From positions 4,897,001 to 4,961,000 of the forward strand of contig NZ_CP109067.1 in assembly GCF_035917335.1 (NCBI RefSeq): a stretch of DNA of 64,000 nt, given 5' to 3'. Of the stretch, positions 9,007 to 17,500 are shown piece by piece. Made by a program: the position numbers and the translations under genes. Below the pieces are notes generated by a model. It saw only the letters and a list, made by a program, of their open reading frames with translations, searched no databases and was not told where the DNA came from. Numbering within the stretch: position 1 is the first letter of the stretch; each line of letters starts with the position of its first letter. The DNA comes from Micromonospora sp. NBC_01813 (GTDB lineage: Bacteria > Actinomycetota > Actinomycetes > Mycobacteriales > Micromonosporaceae).

Positions 9007-10248
9007 ATGGTTGGTTCCGCGCTCGACACCGTCTCTGCCGATGAGGCCCGCGCCCGGCTCACCGACCAGCTCCTCGCCAACGGCTGGATCGCGTCGCCGG
9101 CGGTGGAGGCGGCGTTTCGCCGGGTGCCGCGACATCTGTTCGCGACCGACGGCGTCAGCGTCGAGGCCGCATACGCCGACGACGTCGTCATCACCAGACG
9201 CGGCCCGGACGGACGCGCGACGAGTTCGATCTCCGCGCCGTGGCTGCAGGCCTACATGCTGGAGCAAGCCACGCTGGCACCCGGCGCCCGGGTCCTTGAA
9301 GTCGGCTCCGGCGGCTACAACGCCGCGCTGATCGCCGACGTCGTCGGCCCGGACGGCACGGTCGTCACCGTCGACATCGACGCCGACGTCATCGACCGCG
9401 CCCGTACCGGCCTGGACCGTGCCGGCTACCGGCAGGTGACGGTGGTACACGGCGACGGCGAGTACGCACACCAGCCCGGCGCCCCGTACGACGCCATCAT
9501 CGTCACCGTGGAGACACCGGACCTTCCCCCGGCCTGGCTCGACCAACTCACCCCGGCAGGTGTTCTCATCGTGCCGCTGCGGATACGCGGCATGACCCGG
9601 TGCCTCACCCTGCGACGCCACGAGGATCATCTTCTCGCCACCGCGGCACTGCAATGCGGGTTCGTACCGATGCAGGGCAACGGACGCCATCCCACCCGCC
9701 GCCTGCCCCTGCACGGCGACGACGTCGTCCTGATCCTGGATGACACCACCACCGAGGTGAACCCGGACGCACTCGCGGCGGCGCTGCACTCCCCGCGGCG
9801 GGAGGCCTGGTCGCCGGTCACCATCACGATGCAGGAAGGCTCATCCTTCGAGTCACTGCACCTGTGGCTGGCCAGCCAACCCCGGCCCTTCGGCACCCTC
9901 GCCGTCGACCGCGAACGCGCCGCCGGCCTGGTCGACCCGCAAGACCGGTTCTTCTGCCCGACCCTGCTCACCGCCGACAGCTTCGCCTACCTCGCGATGC
10001 GCAAGCTCGACGACACCACCTGGCAGTTCGGCGTCCACGGCTTCGGACCCGACGCCGACACCCTCACCGCCGACATGCTCGACCTCATCACGCTCTGGGA
10101 ACACGACCACCGGCACCACCCCGGTCCGACGATCACCGTGCACCCCACCGGCACACACCCGCCGAAACCCGATGGACCCCACCTGCTCGTGACCCGCCGC
10201 CACGCCACGACCGCCGTCACCTGGCCCGCCTCGGGCAACCCGCGATGA
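9007..10248 (+). CDS. PIMT-like methyltransferase of the FxLD/lanthipeptide type
   Basis: 413 aa. Residues 15-235 resemble protein-L-isoaspartate O-methyltransferase. PRHLF and the YADDVVITRR segment precede the SAM-binding loop VLEVGSGGYNAALIADVVG (about residues 96-114), then VVTVDIDADVIDRA and PPAWLDQLTPAGVLIVPLR. Residues 240-400 form the extra C-terminal domain typical of stand-alone RiPP-associated enzymes (TIGR04364, FxLD system). Known relatives methylate aspartate in lanthipeptides. No precursor or cyclase is present, so the substrate here is open. Its stop overlaps the start of the P-loop kinase by ATGA, suggesting translational coupling. Confidence 0.8.
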   Translation: MVGSALDTVSADEARARLTDQLLANGWIASPAVEAAFRRVPRHLFATDGVSVEAAYADDVVITRRGPDGRATSSISAPWLQAYMLEQATLAPGARVLEVGSGGYNAALIADVVGPDGTVVTVDIDADVIDRARTGLDRAGYRQVTVVHGDGEYAHQPGAPYDAIIVTVETPDLPPAWLDQLTPAGVLIVPLRIRGMTRCLTLRRHEDHLLATAALQCGFVPMQGNGRHPTRRLPLHGDDVVLILDDTTTEVNPDALAAALHSPRREAWSPVTITMQEGSSFESLHLWLASQPRPFGTLAVDRERAAGLVDPQDRFFCPTLLTADSFAYLAMRKLDDTTWQFGVHGFGPDADTLTADMLDLITLWEHDHRHHPGPTITVHPTGTHPPKPDGPHLLVTRRHATTAVTWPASGNPR

Positions 10249-10880
10249 CCGCCGACCCGCCGCACATCGAACGACTCTCGCACCAGTTCCCGACCCTCGT
10301 CATCGTGCGCGGAAACTCGGCAAGCGGAAAGACGACCGCAGCCCGAGAAGCACGACACCGCTACGGGCGCGGCTGCGCCCTGCTGGAACAGGACTACCTA
10401 CGCAGGACCCTGCTACGGGAGCACGACAGCACCCACATCCAGCCGGTCGCCCCAGCGTTCATCACCGCGACCGCCCGCACCGCCCTCGACCTGGGCTACC
10501 ACGTCATCCTCGAAGGCATCCTGCACACCGAACGCTACGCCACTGTCCTGCTCCAACTCATCGACAGGCATCCCGGACCGGTCGCCGTGTTCTACCTGGA
10601 CGTCTCCTTCGACGAAACTGTCCGCCGCCACCTCAACCGGGCCGAGCCCATCCCCGTGACCCCTGACGAGATGCGCCGCTGGTACGCCCATCGCGATCTG
10701 CTCGGCGTCCCCGGCGAAACGGTCATCGGCGAAACCAGCACCTTCGAGCAAACGGTCACCACCATCCTGCACGCCAGCGGCCTCACCAGGGCGACATCGC
10801 AGACGCCATGCCCACGGCGTTGCCGGCGCTGCGCCCGCGAATCCGACAAGGCCGCTGCCGCCACCGCAGCAGGCGGGTGA
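10245..10880 (+). CDS. P-loop kinase (AAA_33/zeta-toxin-like)
   Basis: 211 aa. The N-terminal Walker A is VRGNSASGKTTAAREA (Gly23 to Thr30). LLEQDYLRRTLLRE looks like a substrate-binding segment, and LGYHVILEGILH, VFYLDVSFDETVRRHLNR and a later Arg-rich lid complete a small-molecule kinase fold. Related proteins phosphorylate nucleotides, sugars, antibiotics or UDP-GlcNAc (zeta toxins); which applies is unknown. The start overlaps the methyltransferase stop (ATGA), so the pair is probably one functional unit. The last 30 residues are Arg/Cys/Ala rich and may be a frame run-on. Confidence 0.8.
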   Translation: MTADPPHIERLSHQFPTLVIVRGNSASGKTTAAREARHRYGRGCALLEQDYLRRTLLREHDSTHIQPVAPAFITATARTALDLGYHVILEGILHTERYATVLLQLIDRHPGPVAVFYLDVSFDETVRRHLNRAEPIPVTPDEMRRWYAHRDLLGVPGETVIGETSTFEQTVTTILHASGLTRATSQTPCPRRCRRCARESDKAAAATAAGG

Positions 10881-11168
10881 CCCGTCGTGCGGACGGGCGG
10901 TGCGTGAACCGACGATGAAGCCGGGGTTGTCGTCGTCGAGTTCGCGCAGGTTGATCGAGCCTCGACGTGGATGCTAACCGGTTTACAGTGGCCCACTATC
11001 CGCCTGCCCTGTCCGCCCTCGGACGCCCTGGCCTTGTCTCAGGCCAGCATCCTCAGTGTCTGCCAGCGACTCACCGCGACCAGCCCACCGCCACCACTGC
11101 CCTACCCGTAGCACAATGTGACTCAGCGGAACGAGGGCCGACCACAACGATTGTTGGGGCGAACCAGG

Positions 11169-11687
11169 GTGAACGACGAGCTGCGGCATGAGCTGCTAGC
11201 CCTTGCGGATGAGGACCAGCGTGTCCGGAACGCCGCAGGTGAGCGGGCAGGGCCCGGCGGGGAAATCCCCGACGACGTCGCCCGGGAGTGGACGCGGGTC
11301 GATGAACGTAACACCGCCCGGCTGGCCGCGATCGTCAGCGAGCACGGTTGGCCCACCCGCAGTCTCGTCGGCGACGACGGCGCCAACGCCGCCTGGCTGC
11401 TGGCCCAACACGCCGACCACAACCTGGACCAGCAGAAACGCTTCCTCGACCTCATGCGCGCCGCCGTAGCCGCGAACGAGGCCAGCGCCGTCGACCTGGC
11501 CTACCTGACTGACCGGGTAGCCACACATGCCGGCCAGCCGCAGATCTACGGCACCCAACTGCGCCCCGGCCCAGACGGCCGGCTGACTGCCTACCCGATC
11601 GCCGACTCCGACACGGTTGACCAGCGGCGAGCCGCGCTCGGCCTTGACCCATTGGTCGACTACATCGCGGCCAGCCAGCAAAGGTAG
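11169..11687 (+). CDS. DUF6624-domain protein
   Basis: 172 aa from the GTG at 11169 (VNDELRHELLALADEDQ). The central region has the DUF6624 pattern: the HGWPTRSLVGDDGANAAWLL loop, then QHADHNLDQQKRFLDLM, DLAYLTDRVATHAGQPQIYG and a C-terminal VDQRRAALGL. The biochemical role of the family is unknown; members often stand alone or near toxin genes in actinomycetes. Here the next gene is a deaminase toxin 160 bases downstream. The frame extends upstream to 11118 but without similarity. Confidence 0.8.
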   Translation: MNDELRHELLALADEDQRVRNAAGERAGPGGEIPDDVAREWTRVDERNTARLAAIVSEHGWPTRSLVGDDGANAAWLLAQHADHNLDQQKRFLDLMRAAVAANEASAVDLAYLTDRVATHAGQPQIYGTQLRPGPDGRLTAYPIADSDTVDQRRAALGLDPLVDYIAASQQR

Positions 11688-11848
11688 GCAGGGCGCCAGG
11701 TGGGCACGCGAACCCCGCAGACGCGACGGCCGAGCCGGGCAGACGACGGAATGCCAACCACCATCGCATCCAGCAGAACTACCGCTCGTCCTGCCTACTG
11801 GCCGCGGCAGGAGTCGAACCTTGTGGGACGGGGCGAAGGACGGTACGG

Positions 11849-12652
11849 GTGAGTCTTGACGAGGTCGCCGCCGGGCTGCAGACCGTACTCGAACAGATCG
11901 CTCGGCAACGCGCCGGCCTGGCCGCCACCGTCTCCTCGGTCAACGCCGCATCGAATCGGCTACGAACCGTCACCGCCGGCAGCGATCACCTCCTCGTACG
12001 ACAGGCCCTCGCGGCGGCGGCAGCCTCCACCACGCGACTGCGTGAGGCAGACCGCCACCTTGCCGAAGCAACGATGGCGATCATCGAGTACGGAAAGGCC
12101 ATCGGCGTCGTCCTCACCCTCCCCCGAGACAGTGCCCCGCCGGCGGCGGCAGCATCAACGCGCCCTGAAGCAACGGGTAGCCGGCGTGAGGTCAGCCCGC
12201 AGCCGCGGGCGACGGCTGAGACTGCGTCCGGCCAATCAACACCGACGGGTGACGCCGCGCCGGCGCCATACGTGCCGGGTTTCCTGGAATCCTTGCCCGT
12301 GCGCCGGTCGGCGGACGCCCCGACCGACGGGGTCATCACCACGACGGACGGCGAAAGGATCAGTGATGTGCACAGCGGCAAGGGCGGGCCGGGTAAGGGC
12401 GGCCCCGGCCTCCGTCCGCCGTTCACGCACTACGTGTCCGCCCTCGACCATGCCGAGGGCCATGCGGCCGCGATGATGCGCACCCGTGGCATCACGGAGG
12501 CCACCCTGTACCTGAACAACACGCCATGCATGGAACCGATGGGCTGTGACCGGGTCCTACCGTATGTGCTGCCGAAAGACGCGACACTCACCGTCTACGG
12601 CCCGAACCGGTATGTCACCGTGTACCGGGGCAACGGAAAGGGGTTGGCATGA
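11849..12652 (+). CDS. DddA-like (SCP1.201-type) deaminase toxin
   Basis: 267 aa from a GTG start. Residues 1-90 are an Ala-rich helical region resembling a short WXG-like or coiled-coil module. Residues 95-160 are a disordered linker. Residues 165-267 form a cytidine-deaminase fold of the SCP1.201/DddA family: HSGKGGPGKGG, the zinc/proton-shuttle motif HAE (His201, Glu203) in HAEGHAAAMMRTRGITEATL, then TPCMEPMGCDRVLPYVLP with Cys227 and Cys233. DddA enzymes deaminate cytosine in double-stranded DNA; that this protein does so is inference from family. No signal peptide is seen, so delivery (ESX-like or cytoplasmic) is open. The stop overlaps the next gene by ATGA. Confidence 0.85.
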   Translation: MSLDEVAAGLQTVLEQIARQRAGLAATVSSVNAASNRLRTVTAGSDHLLVRQALAAAAASTTRLREADRHLAEATMAIIEYGKAIGVVLTLPRDSAPPAAAASTRPEATGSRREVSPQPRATAETASGQSTPTGDAAPAPYVPGFLESLPVRRSADAPTDGVITTTDGERISDVHSGKGGPGKGGPGLRPPFTHYVSALDHAEGHAAAMMRTRGITEATLYLNNTPCMEPMGCDRVLPYVLPKDATLTVYGPNRYVTVYRGNGKGLA

Positions 12653-13086
12653 GCAGCGAACCGGTCACGGTCTCCTACGATCGCGCCGAGCCGGTGACCA
12701 TCGACCGGCTCGACGACCTCGACGCGCTACTCGACCGGATAGCCGCCACCCCCGACTACCAGCGGTTCCCCGTCATGGTGTCACTAGAGACCAGCGACAG
12801 AGAACACGTCCTGGAAGTCTGCCTCGGCCGGCACGACCTCAGCGTCCTGATCTGGCATCACACGTTCGTCGAGATCGCCGCCAGCAAAGGCATGCTCAAC
12901 CAGCCCGCCGATCTCGCCTACAACTTCGGCGGCTCCCGCACCGACGCCTACGATGATTCGGCCATTCCCGTGACCACCGCACGGCAGGCCGCGCGGGAGT
13001 TCTTCACCACCAACGGCCAACGGCCCACCTGCCTCGACTGGCAGACACCCAGCTACGACGAGCAGGACGAGCCGGCCAAGGGCTGA
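12649..13086 (+). CDS. Candidate immunity protein (Imm1-like) for the deaminase
   Basis: 145 aa, acidic and soluble. MSSEPVTVSYDRAEPVTI is followed by DRLDDLDALLDRIAATPD, a beta-hairpin region (FPVMVSLETSDREHVLEVCLG), and the late segment IPVTTARQAAREFFTTNGQRP then CLDWQ. This pattern fits Imm1-family immunity proteins known beside SCP1.201 deaminases in actinomycetes. The ATGA overlap with the toxin stop gives coupled translation, as expected for toxin-immunity pairs. Family assignment is from pattern memory and could be refined by a profile search. Confidence 0.75.
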   Translation: MSSEPVTVSYDRAEPVTIDRLDDLDALLDRIAATPDYQRFPVMVSLETSDREHVLEVCLGRHDLSVLIWHHTFVEIAASKGMLNQPADLAYNFGGSRTDAYDDSAIPVTTARQAAREFFTTNGQRPTCLDWQTPSYDEQDEPAKG

Positions 13087-13240
13087 CGCTCCTCGCAACT
13101 GACAGGATCACCGAGGCGAACTGCCTCCTGCACGGTGCCGGACATCGCGTGCCCGGAGAACGGCAGCGAGGACGCCCCTGGCGACGGTCCTTCAGGGCTC
13201 AACCGGGGCTTGCAGCGGCTTTCAGCACTGGTACCGGGCG

Positions 13241-13861
13241 TCAGTCCTGCGGGAGTATCTGTAGATCCGTGGCCATTCGGGTGGCCACGCCAGCGTCCAT
13301 TTCCGCTCCGAACCCAAACGACCAAGCGCCGCCGCGTAGGTTCTCAACGGTTCGTGTCAGGGCGCGTCGCGCGTGGACGACGCTCTCGTCGCTCCAGAGA
13401 ACGGCAACACCGTGAGGTGCCGCGTGGTGCTTCTCCAATGCCTCACCGACGAGGGTCAGCCCATTGCTCGCATCGTCGAGAACTCCGATCGCATCCCACT
13501 TGTCGCTGTCCCCGCGCATAAGCTGCTCGTGGTTCAGGCTGACGCAACGGACCGCTTGGGCGAGTGACGCCACGAGCCGACCAGTGCCTTCGAGGCTGAT
13601 CACCGCGGGTGAAGCGTCTGCAATCTCTCGTTTCTGCGCCTCGTCTGCGCGCGCCAGGTCCTCTGCCAGAGCGGCGACATCGATGGAGCCAAGGTAGGTG
13701 CGTACGACCGTCTCCTCACGCACGCCGAGGCCGCTGGCCATGTTCTGGACAAGGTCGGCCAGAATGTCCTCTGCGGCGGCGGGTGCCAGGTCGAGGCCAT
13801 GCGCCCGGCATTCATCTCGAAGTCGTTCGACCATCTGCCGGAACTCGGCACGCTTCCGCAC
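13241..13861 (-). CDS. Hypothetical helical protein
   Basis: 206 aa, not recognised. The protein is largely alpha-helical and acidic, with LADLVQNMASGLGVREETVV and long amphipathic segments such as VAALAEDLARADEAQKREIA and LDDASNGLTLVGEALEKHH. No membrane segment or catalytic motif is seen. An internal ATG at 13834 (MVERLRDECRAHG) is an alternative start. It is transcribed toward the immunity gene. Codon choice (G/C-rich third positions) supports a real gene. Confidence 0.6.
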   Translation of the reverse strand: MRKRAEFRQMVERLRDECRAHGLDLAPAAAEDILADLVQNMASGLGVREETVVRTYLGSIDVAALAEDLARADEAQKREIADASPAVISLEGTGRLVASLAQAVRCVSLNHEQLMRGDSDKWDAIGVLDDASNGLTLVGEALEKHHAAPHGVAVLWSDESVVHARRALTRTVENLRGGAWSFGFGAEMDAGVATRMATDLQILPQD

Positions 13862-14076
13862 CTGCTCGACCCTTCCGAGTGCTCACCGGTGCACGCGACC
13901 CTGCAGTCGAGGAACCGATCGCCGGTGACAGTCTCTGGTTGTCGGGCGTCCCGCCGCCCCATGCATCAGGACGATCGCCGACACCCCGCGCGGGACCCGT
14001 AGTTCGGGGTGTCGACCAGGATAATGCTCCAGGAGTGCCCGACGGGGACCCCGGCAGGAATCGAGAGGACCGGCCC

Positions 14077-15053
14077 ATGCCGAAAAAGCGCACGCCTCGC
14101 CAGCGCCTCGCCGCCCAGCAGCGAGCACGTCTGCAGCGACGTGAACTGGCCAGGCAGGAGGAGTTCCGGGAGCAACACACCCGAAAGGTCCTGGAGCGCC
14201 AGGGAGACCCCCGGTTCGTCCAGCGCACACGGCACCCGGACGGCACCGCGACTGTCACCTGGGACAGCGAATCCGATCTGGGCCAGGAGATGTCCAGGCC
14301 CAGCGCGAGGCGTTCCGTGCGAAGTTCGGCCGAGACCCGGGACCCGAAGAACCGGTGTTCTTCGACCCGGACGCGGACGAGCCCACCCCGATGGGCAAGC
14401 GGCACTGGGACGAGGGCATGACCGCGATGATCGCCGCCGCCGAAGAAGCCGGGGTCGATCCGGCATTCATCCACGCCTGGCGGGAGGTCGGCTACATCGT
14501 CACCAGCGAAAACGAGCACCTGTTCAGCGCGACCGAGGTACAGGCCTACCACGACGCCGTCGCCCGACACCAAGACGACGATGACGATGAGATCGACTTC
14601 GCGGACAGCGTCGAGTTCTCGGCCGAGGGCCTCCGTGAACTCGTCGACGAGACGATCACCATTGCGTCGGACGAGCCCGCCTGGCGGATCCCGGAGACGC
14701 TCGAAGCCGCCGACGACCCGGAGGCCGCCGGCCTGGCAGCCAGCACCATGATCGCGGTGCTGATGATGTGGCTGACCAGGGCGAAAGAGGAAGCGAACGG
14801 CGACATAGCTGGTCCGGCGATGGAGTGGATCCGGGAGCATCTGGGCGGCGAGGCGGCCGACTATGCCTTCCAACTCGCCGGCCTCCTGGGCAGTCCTCTC
14901 GCCCCGAACACCACAGTTGACGAAGCCTTCAAACGCTTGGGCGACGCGTTCCTGCCCGCGTTGGTGTGGCTCGCGGCGGGCATGGTCGCGACACAGGCGA
15001 ACGGCGACGTGGAATGGCTCAGCCAGTTCGACCCCGAGCCCGAAGCGAATTGA
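14077..15053 (+). pseudogene. Hypothetical protein split by a frameshift
   Basis: The first part starts at the ATG at 14077 (MPKKRTPRQRLAAQQRARL) and runs in frame to about residue 70 (TATVTWDSESDLGQE). At about 14285-14292 the coding frame jumps, and VQAQREAFRAKFGRDPGPEEP continues without a break into an acidic protein that ends at 15053 (WLSQFDPEPEAN). The two halves join naturally, so this looks like one protein of about 325 aa broken by a one-base change. Alternatively, the second part restarts at GTG 14292 or GTG 14355. The C-terminal half is rich in Asp and Glu and has an AGLAASTMIAVLMMW helix. No family is recognised. Confidence 0.6.
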
Positions 15054-15141
15054 ATTGCGGCACCGACGGCATCGGCGGCCGTCCTGAGGTGATCAGGAGA
15101 TGCCGAACGTGCTGCGGCGTGATCTGTTCTCACAGGCGTTG

Positions 15142-15978
15142 TCAGTCGAGTATGTAGTGCTCCCCAATGTCGTAGATAAGCCACTCGCAAACGGCGTCGG
15201 GAATCTGCCATGGTCGGGTGAGCATCAGTCTTCGGACTGTTGCAAGGTCGGTGCCTGAGGGTGGTGCCGGTATCGGCTTGCCTCTCCAGATGCGGTGGTC
15301 GGGATTATCGAGCGCGGCGAACACGGCGTCCACGTGCGATGCGTACCCTGGCTTTCCCCACCATCCAGTCGCCCACGCGATGCTGAAAACTGCCGGGCCG
15401 TAGAGGACCGAACGAGTGTCGTACTTGTCCATACATAAAAGTGCGTAGCTGGCCGCGCCTGCTACTTCTTTTTCGTAGTCGGCGAGTTCGGACTCCGGCG
15501 TGACATCGTCTGGCACATCACATTCCGGATGGGCCCGCGCGTTGGACAGCGTCTGGGCCACTACATCATAGAGGGTGTTGCCGGTGACGAGAACCCGCTT
15601 CGGGTTGGTGAACCAGCGGTACAGGCGATAGACAACCACTTCTAGGGAGTCAGGGTCGGCCCCGGCTACATCCGTCATGCTACGGACGCCCTGCTGCCGG
15701 CACCAGGTCTTCAACCGCTCACGGACTTTTGACGTGCTGTGGGTGTTAACTCGATACATGTCCATGTCGGACAGGGCACCGATGTTAGCGCCCGCATGCC
15801 AGTCCTCTACCTTGGTGTTCCGCCACCATAGAGCCGTAATGCCGACAGCTGCCATGTCGACCATCTGGGCGAGGTTGTCGGGCTCGAACCCATGGTTGGC
15901 TAACATTTCCCGCAGAACGTCAGGGGACGGGTACCTCTCTTCATCGGTGGACGTTTTGTCCAGTTCGCGACTGCTCAT
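15142..15978 (-). CDS. Hypothetical protein, partner of the nucleotidyltransferase
   Basis: 278 aa, not recognised. It is soluble and Trp/Tyr/Asp rich, with blocks such as TALWWRNTKVEDWHAG, VVYRLYRWFTNPKRVLVTG, YALLCMDKYDTRSVLYG and SIAWATGWWGKPGY. It lies 51 bases downstream of the winged-helix nucleotidyltransferase gene on the same strand, so the two are probably co-transcribed. Base composition is visibly lower in GC than the flanks, as for its partner, which suggests recent joint acquisition. A role as target, toxin or antitoxin of the pair is speculation. Confidence 0.65.
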   Translation of the reverse strand: MSSRELDKTSTDEERYPSPDVLREMLANHGFEPDNLAQMVDMAAVGITALWWRNTKVEDWHAGANIGALSDMDMYRVNTHSTSKVRERLKTWCRQQGVRSMTDVAGADPDSLEVVVYRLYRWFTNPKRVLVTGNTLYDVVAQTLSNARAHPECDVPDDVTPESELADYEKEVAGAASYALLCMDKYDTRSVLYGPAVFSIAWATGWWGKPGYASHVDAVFAALDNPDHRIWRGKPIPAPPSGTDLATVRRLMLTRPWQIPDAVCEWLIYDIGEHYILD

Positions 15979-16029
15979 GGTTCGGGTACCCTCCGGCAGC
16001 GGAATGCTGGTGCGAGATTTCGGGCGTAT

Positions 16030-16719
16030 CTAGAACGGATGAGCCATCGCGTCGGGCCTTGGCTGAATGGCGAGGCTATCGTTTTGAACATCGTATACCA
16101 GGCGATAGCGGTCGGTGATCAGCTTGACGTCCTCGTTGGTTATATTGATCACCGGACTGCGATTTTTGAGCAGCATGATCAGCTCGCGCCCAGGCCAGCC
16201 GAGTTTGTCAATAAAACGGCTGAACCGCCGACCGCTCTGGGTCGCGTATTCGCGGGCCCGTTGTGACCACTCGCCACTTTCCACTCTACGTACTACCTCC
16301 ATAGCCAGATCGAGGTCACCGAGCTGCTCCTGTTTTAGGTCTAGGAAGCTGCCAAAAACCACAAGTTTGGTTACTGTCAGCAACTTGTGTGGGTCGGAGT
16401 TATATTCCCGTACTCGCACTACAGTTGACTCCAGGTGCCGTCCGGCCGTCGAGCGACTGATCGGCTTCCGAAAGGTAGCCTGCGCGAGCGCGTTCCCGCG
16501 CACCGTCGTGATCCACTGCGCCTCGCCGCTAGAGTGCTCGCTTCTGTCCAGGTAGCCCGCCGTGCAGAGTTTCGCGAGATGAGTGATCGCCTCATCCTCC
16601 GAAACGCCGAGAACCTCTGCCGCCCGCCAGGCGCCAGTGTCGTCCCGATAGGACCGCATCAGATCTCTCGCTGCTACCGCAGATAGGCCCTCGATCATTT
16701 CGTTCTTGTTGATGCGCAC
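16030..16719 (-). CDS. Winged-helix nucleotidyltransferase-fold protein
   Basis: 229 aa. Residues 10-80 form a winged helix (WRAAEVLGVSEDEAITHLAKL, then GYLDRSEHSSGEAQWITT). Residues 115-145 carry the pol-beta nucleotidyltransferase signature GS followed by ten residues and DxD (Gly123-Ser124, Asp135, Asp137) in VVFGSFLDLKQ and LGDLDLAMEV. The fold matches MNT-type proteins, which in toxin-antitoxin and defence pairs AMPylate or oligoadenylylate a partner. It lies upstream of, and 51 bases from, an unknown 278-aa gene rather than a HEPN gene. Low GC marks the pair as imported. Confidence 0.75.
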   Translation of the reverse strand: MRINKNEMIEGLSAVAARDLMRSYRDDTGAWRAAEVLGVSEDEAITHLAKLCTAGYLDRSEHSSGEAQWITTVRGNALAQATFRKPISRSTAGRHLESTVVRVREYNSDPHKLLTVTKLVVFGSFLDLKQEQLGDLDLAMEVVRRVESGEWSQRAREYATQSGRRFSRFIDKLGWPGRELIMLLKNRSPVINITNEDVKLITDRYRLVYDVQNDSLAIQPRPDAMAHPF

Positions 16720-17362
16720 CGCGCCTCACGCTCCAGTACTAACGTCGAGCATCAAAGTCATCCTGCCATACCCCCAAGGATCGACACCGGCCAGAAAGCT
16801 GATCTTGCCCTGGCCCGCGACCTACGGCGATTGTCGGAAGGTTGCGGAGGGTGGAGCGCATCTGTAGGCGATACGGATATATGCGATGGGTCATAGCTAG
16901 GCAGCAACCCAGGAGGTCACGCGGAGTGGTTCCGACATGACGATATGTCATGCCCAGGAGGCCGATGACCAGAGGCGAGATGGAGGAACGCTCGCACGCC
17001 TGACTATCGGGCCGACCGGGACAGGTCGGATTGAGTAACGATCCGGCCTGTCCCGGATAGCGCTGTTGAGCCCTATTTGTGCGAGTCGTCTCGGCTGGTA
17101 ACGATGAAGCCGGTACCGGGCAGGGGTCCAGGTGGTGCTCCGTGGGTGCTCGGACGTCGGGGAACTGACACGGACGTACAGGGATGCAGCCGGATTTGAG
17201 GGTCGCAGCGAGGGTGCCCAACGAATCGAGAGGTGCCGATGCATTGGCCCGCAGGGCGCGGACCTGCAGGGATGCGGCGGGACGCGGGGGGACTGGGCTG
17301 GATACGGCCGGACAAATTTTCTGATAGAGTGGAAAATGGAGGGGACTAAAATCCACTTCGGA
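16720..17362. other. Intergenic stretch before the attachment site
   Basis: About 640 bases with no supported gene. It holds a strong stem-loop (17018-17054) and, just before the repeat, an AT-richer segment (17325-17360). The 5' half of a tRNA expected ahead of the tRNA-like 3' end is absent. Confidence 0.5.
17018..17054. terminator. Stem-loop, possible terminator
   Basis: Arms 17018-17031 (GGGACAGGTCGGAT) and 17041-17054 (ATCCGGCCTGTCCC) pair at 13 of 14 positions with a 9-base loop. No U-run follows. It lies left of the attachment site with no gene clearly reading into it. Confidence 0.45.
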
Positions 17363-17409
17363 CTACGGATCAGAAGGTTAGGGGTTCGAGTCCCTTCGGG
17401 CGCGCCACA
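17363..17409 (+). repeat. Attachment site copy 1 (tRNA-Arg 3' end)
   Basis: The sequence folds as the 3' part of a tRNA: anticodon loop CTACGGA (anticodon ACG, Arg), variable loop, T-arm GGGGTTCGAGTCCC and an acceptor strand ending GGGCGCGCCA. It is identical to 27445-27491 over 47 bp and to 29953-29995 over 43 bp. The 5' half of the tRNA is not present upstream. Confidence 0.85.
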
Positions 17410-17413
17410 CGAA

Positions 17414-17449
17414 AGCCCGGTGAGCTGCCAGAACGGCAGGCACCGGGCT
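17414..17449. terminator. Hairpin after attachment site 1
   Basis: AGCCCGGTG (17414-17422) pairs with CACCGGGCT (17441-17449), with an inner GCTGCC/GGCAG helix, followed by CTTCT. This is the usual form of a terminator just after a tRNA. Confidence 0.65.
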
Positions 17450-17500
17450 CTTCTACGTCCAGGGGAAGATCAACATGTAGCAACGGATGTAGCGCCAGAG

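Noticed and set aside
9007-10880. A RiPP (lanthipeptide) biosynthetic cluster
   Set aside because: Only the methyltransferase fits; no precursor, cyclase, protease or exporter is adjacent.
17363-17409. A complete tRNA-Arg gene at the repeat copies
   Set aside because: Only the anticodon-to-3' part is present at all three positions; the D-arm and acceptor 5' strand are missing.
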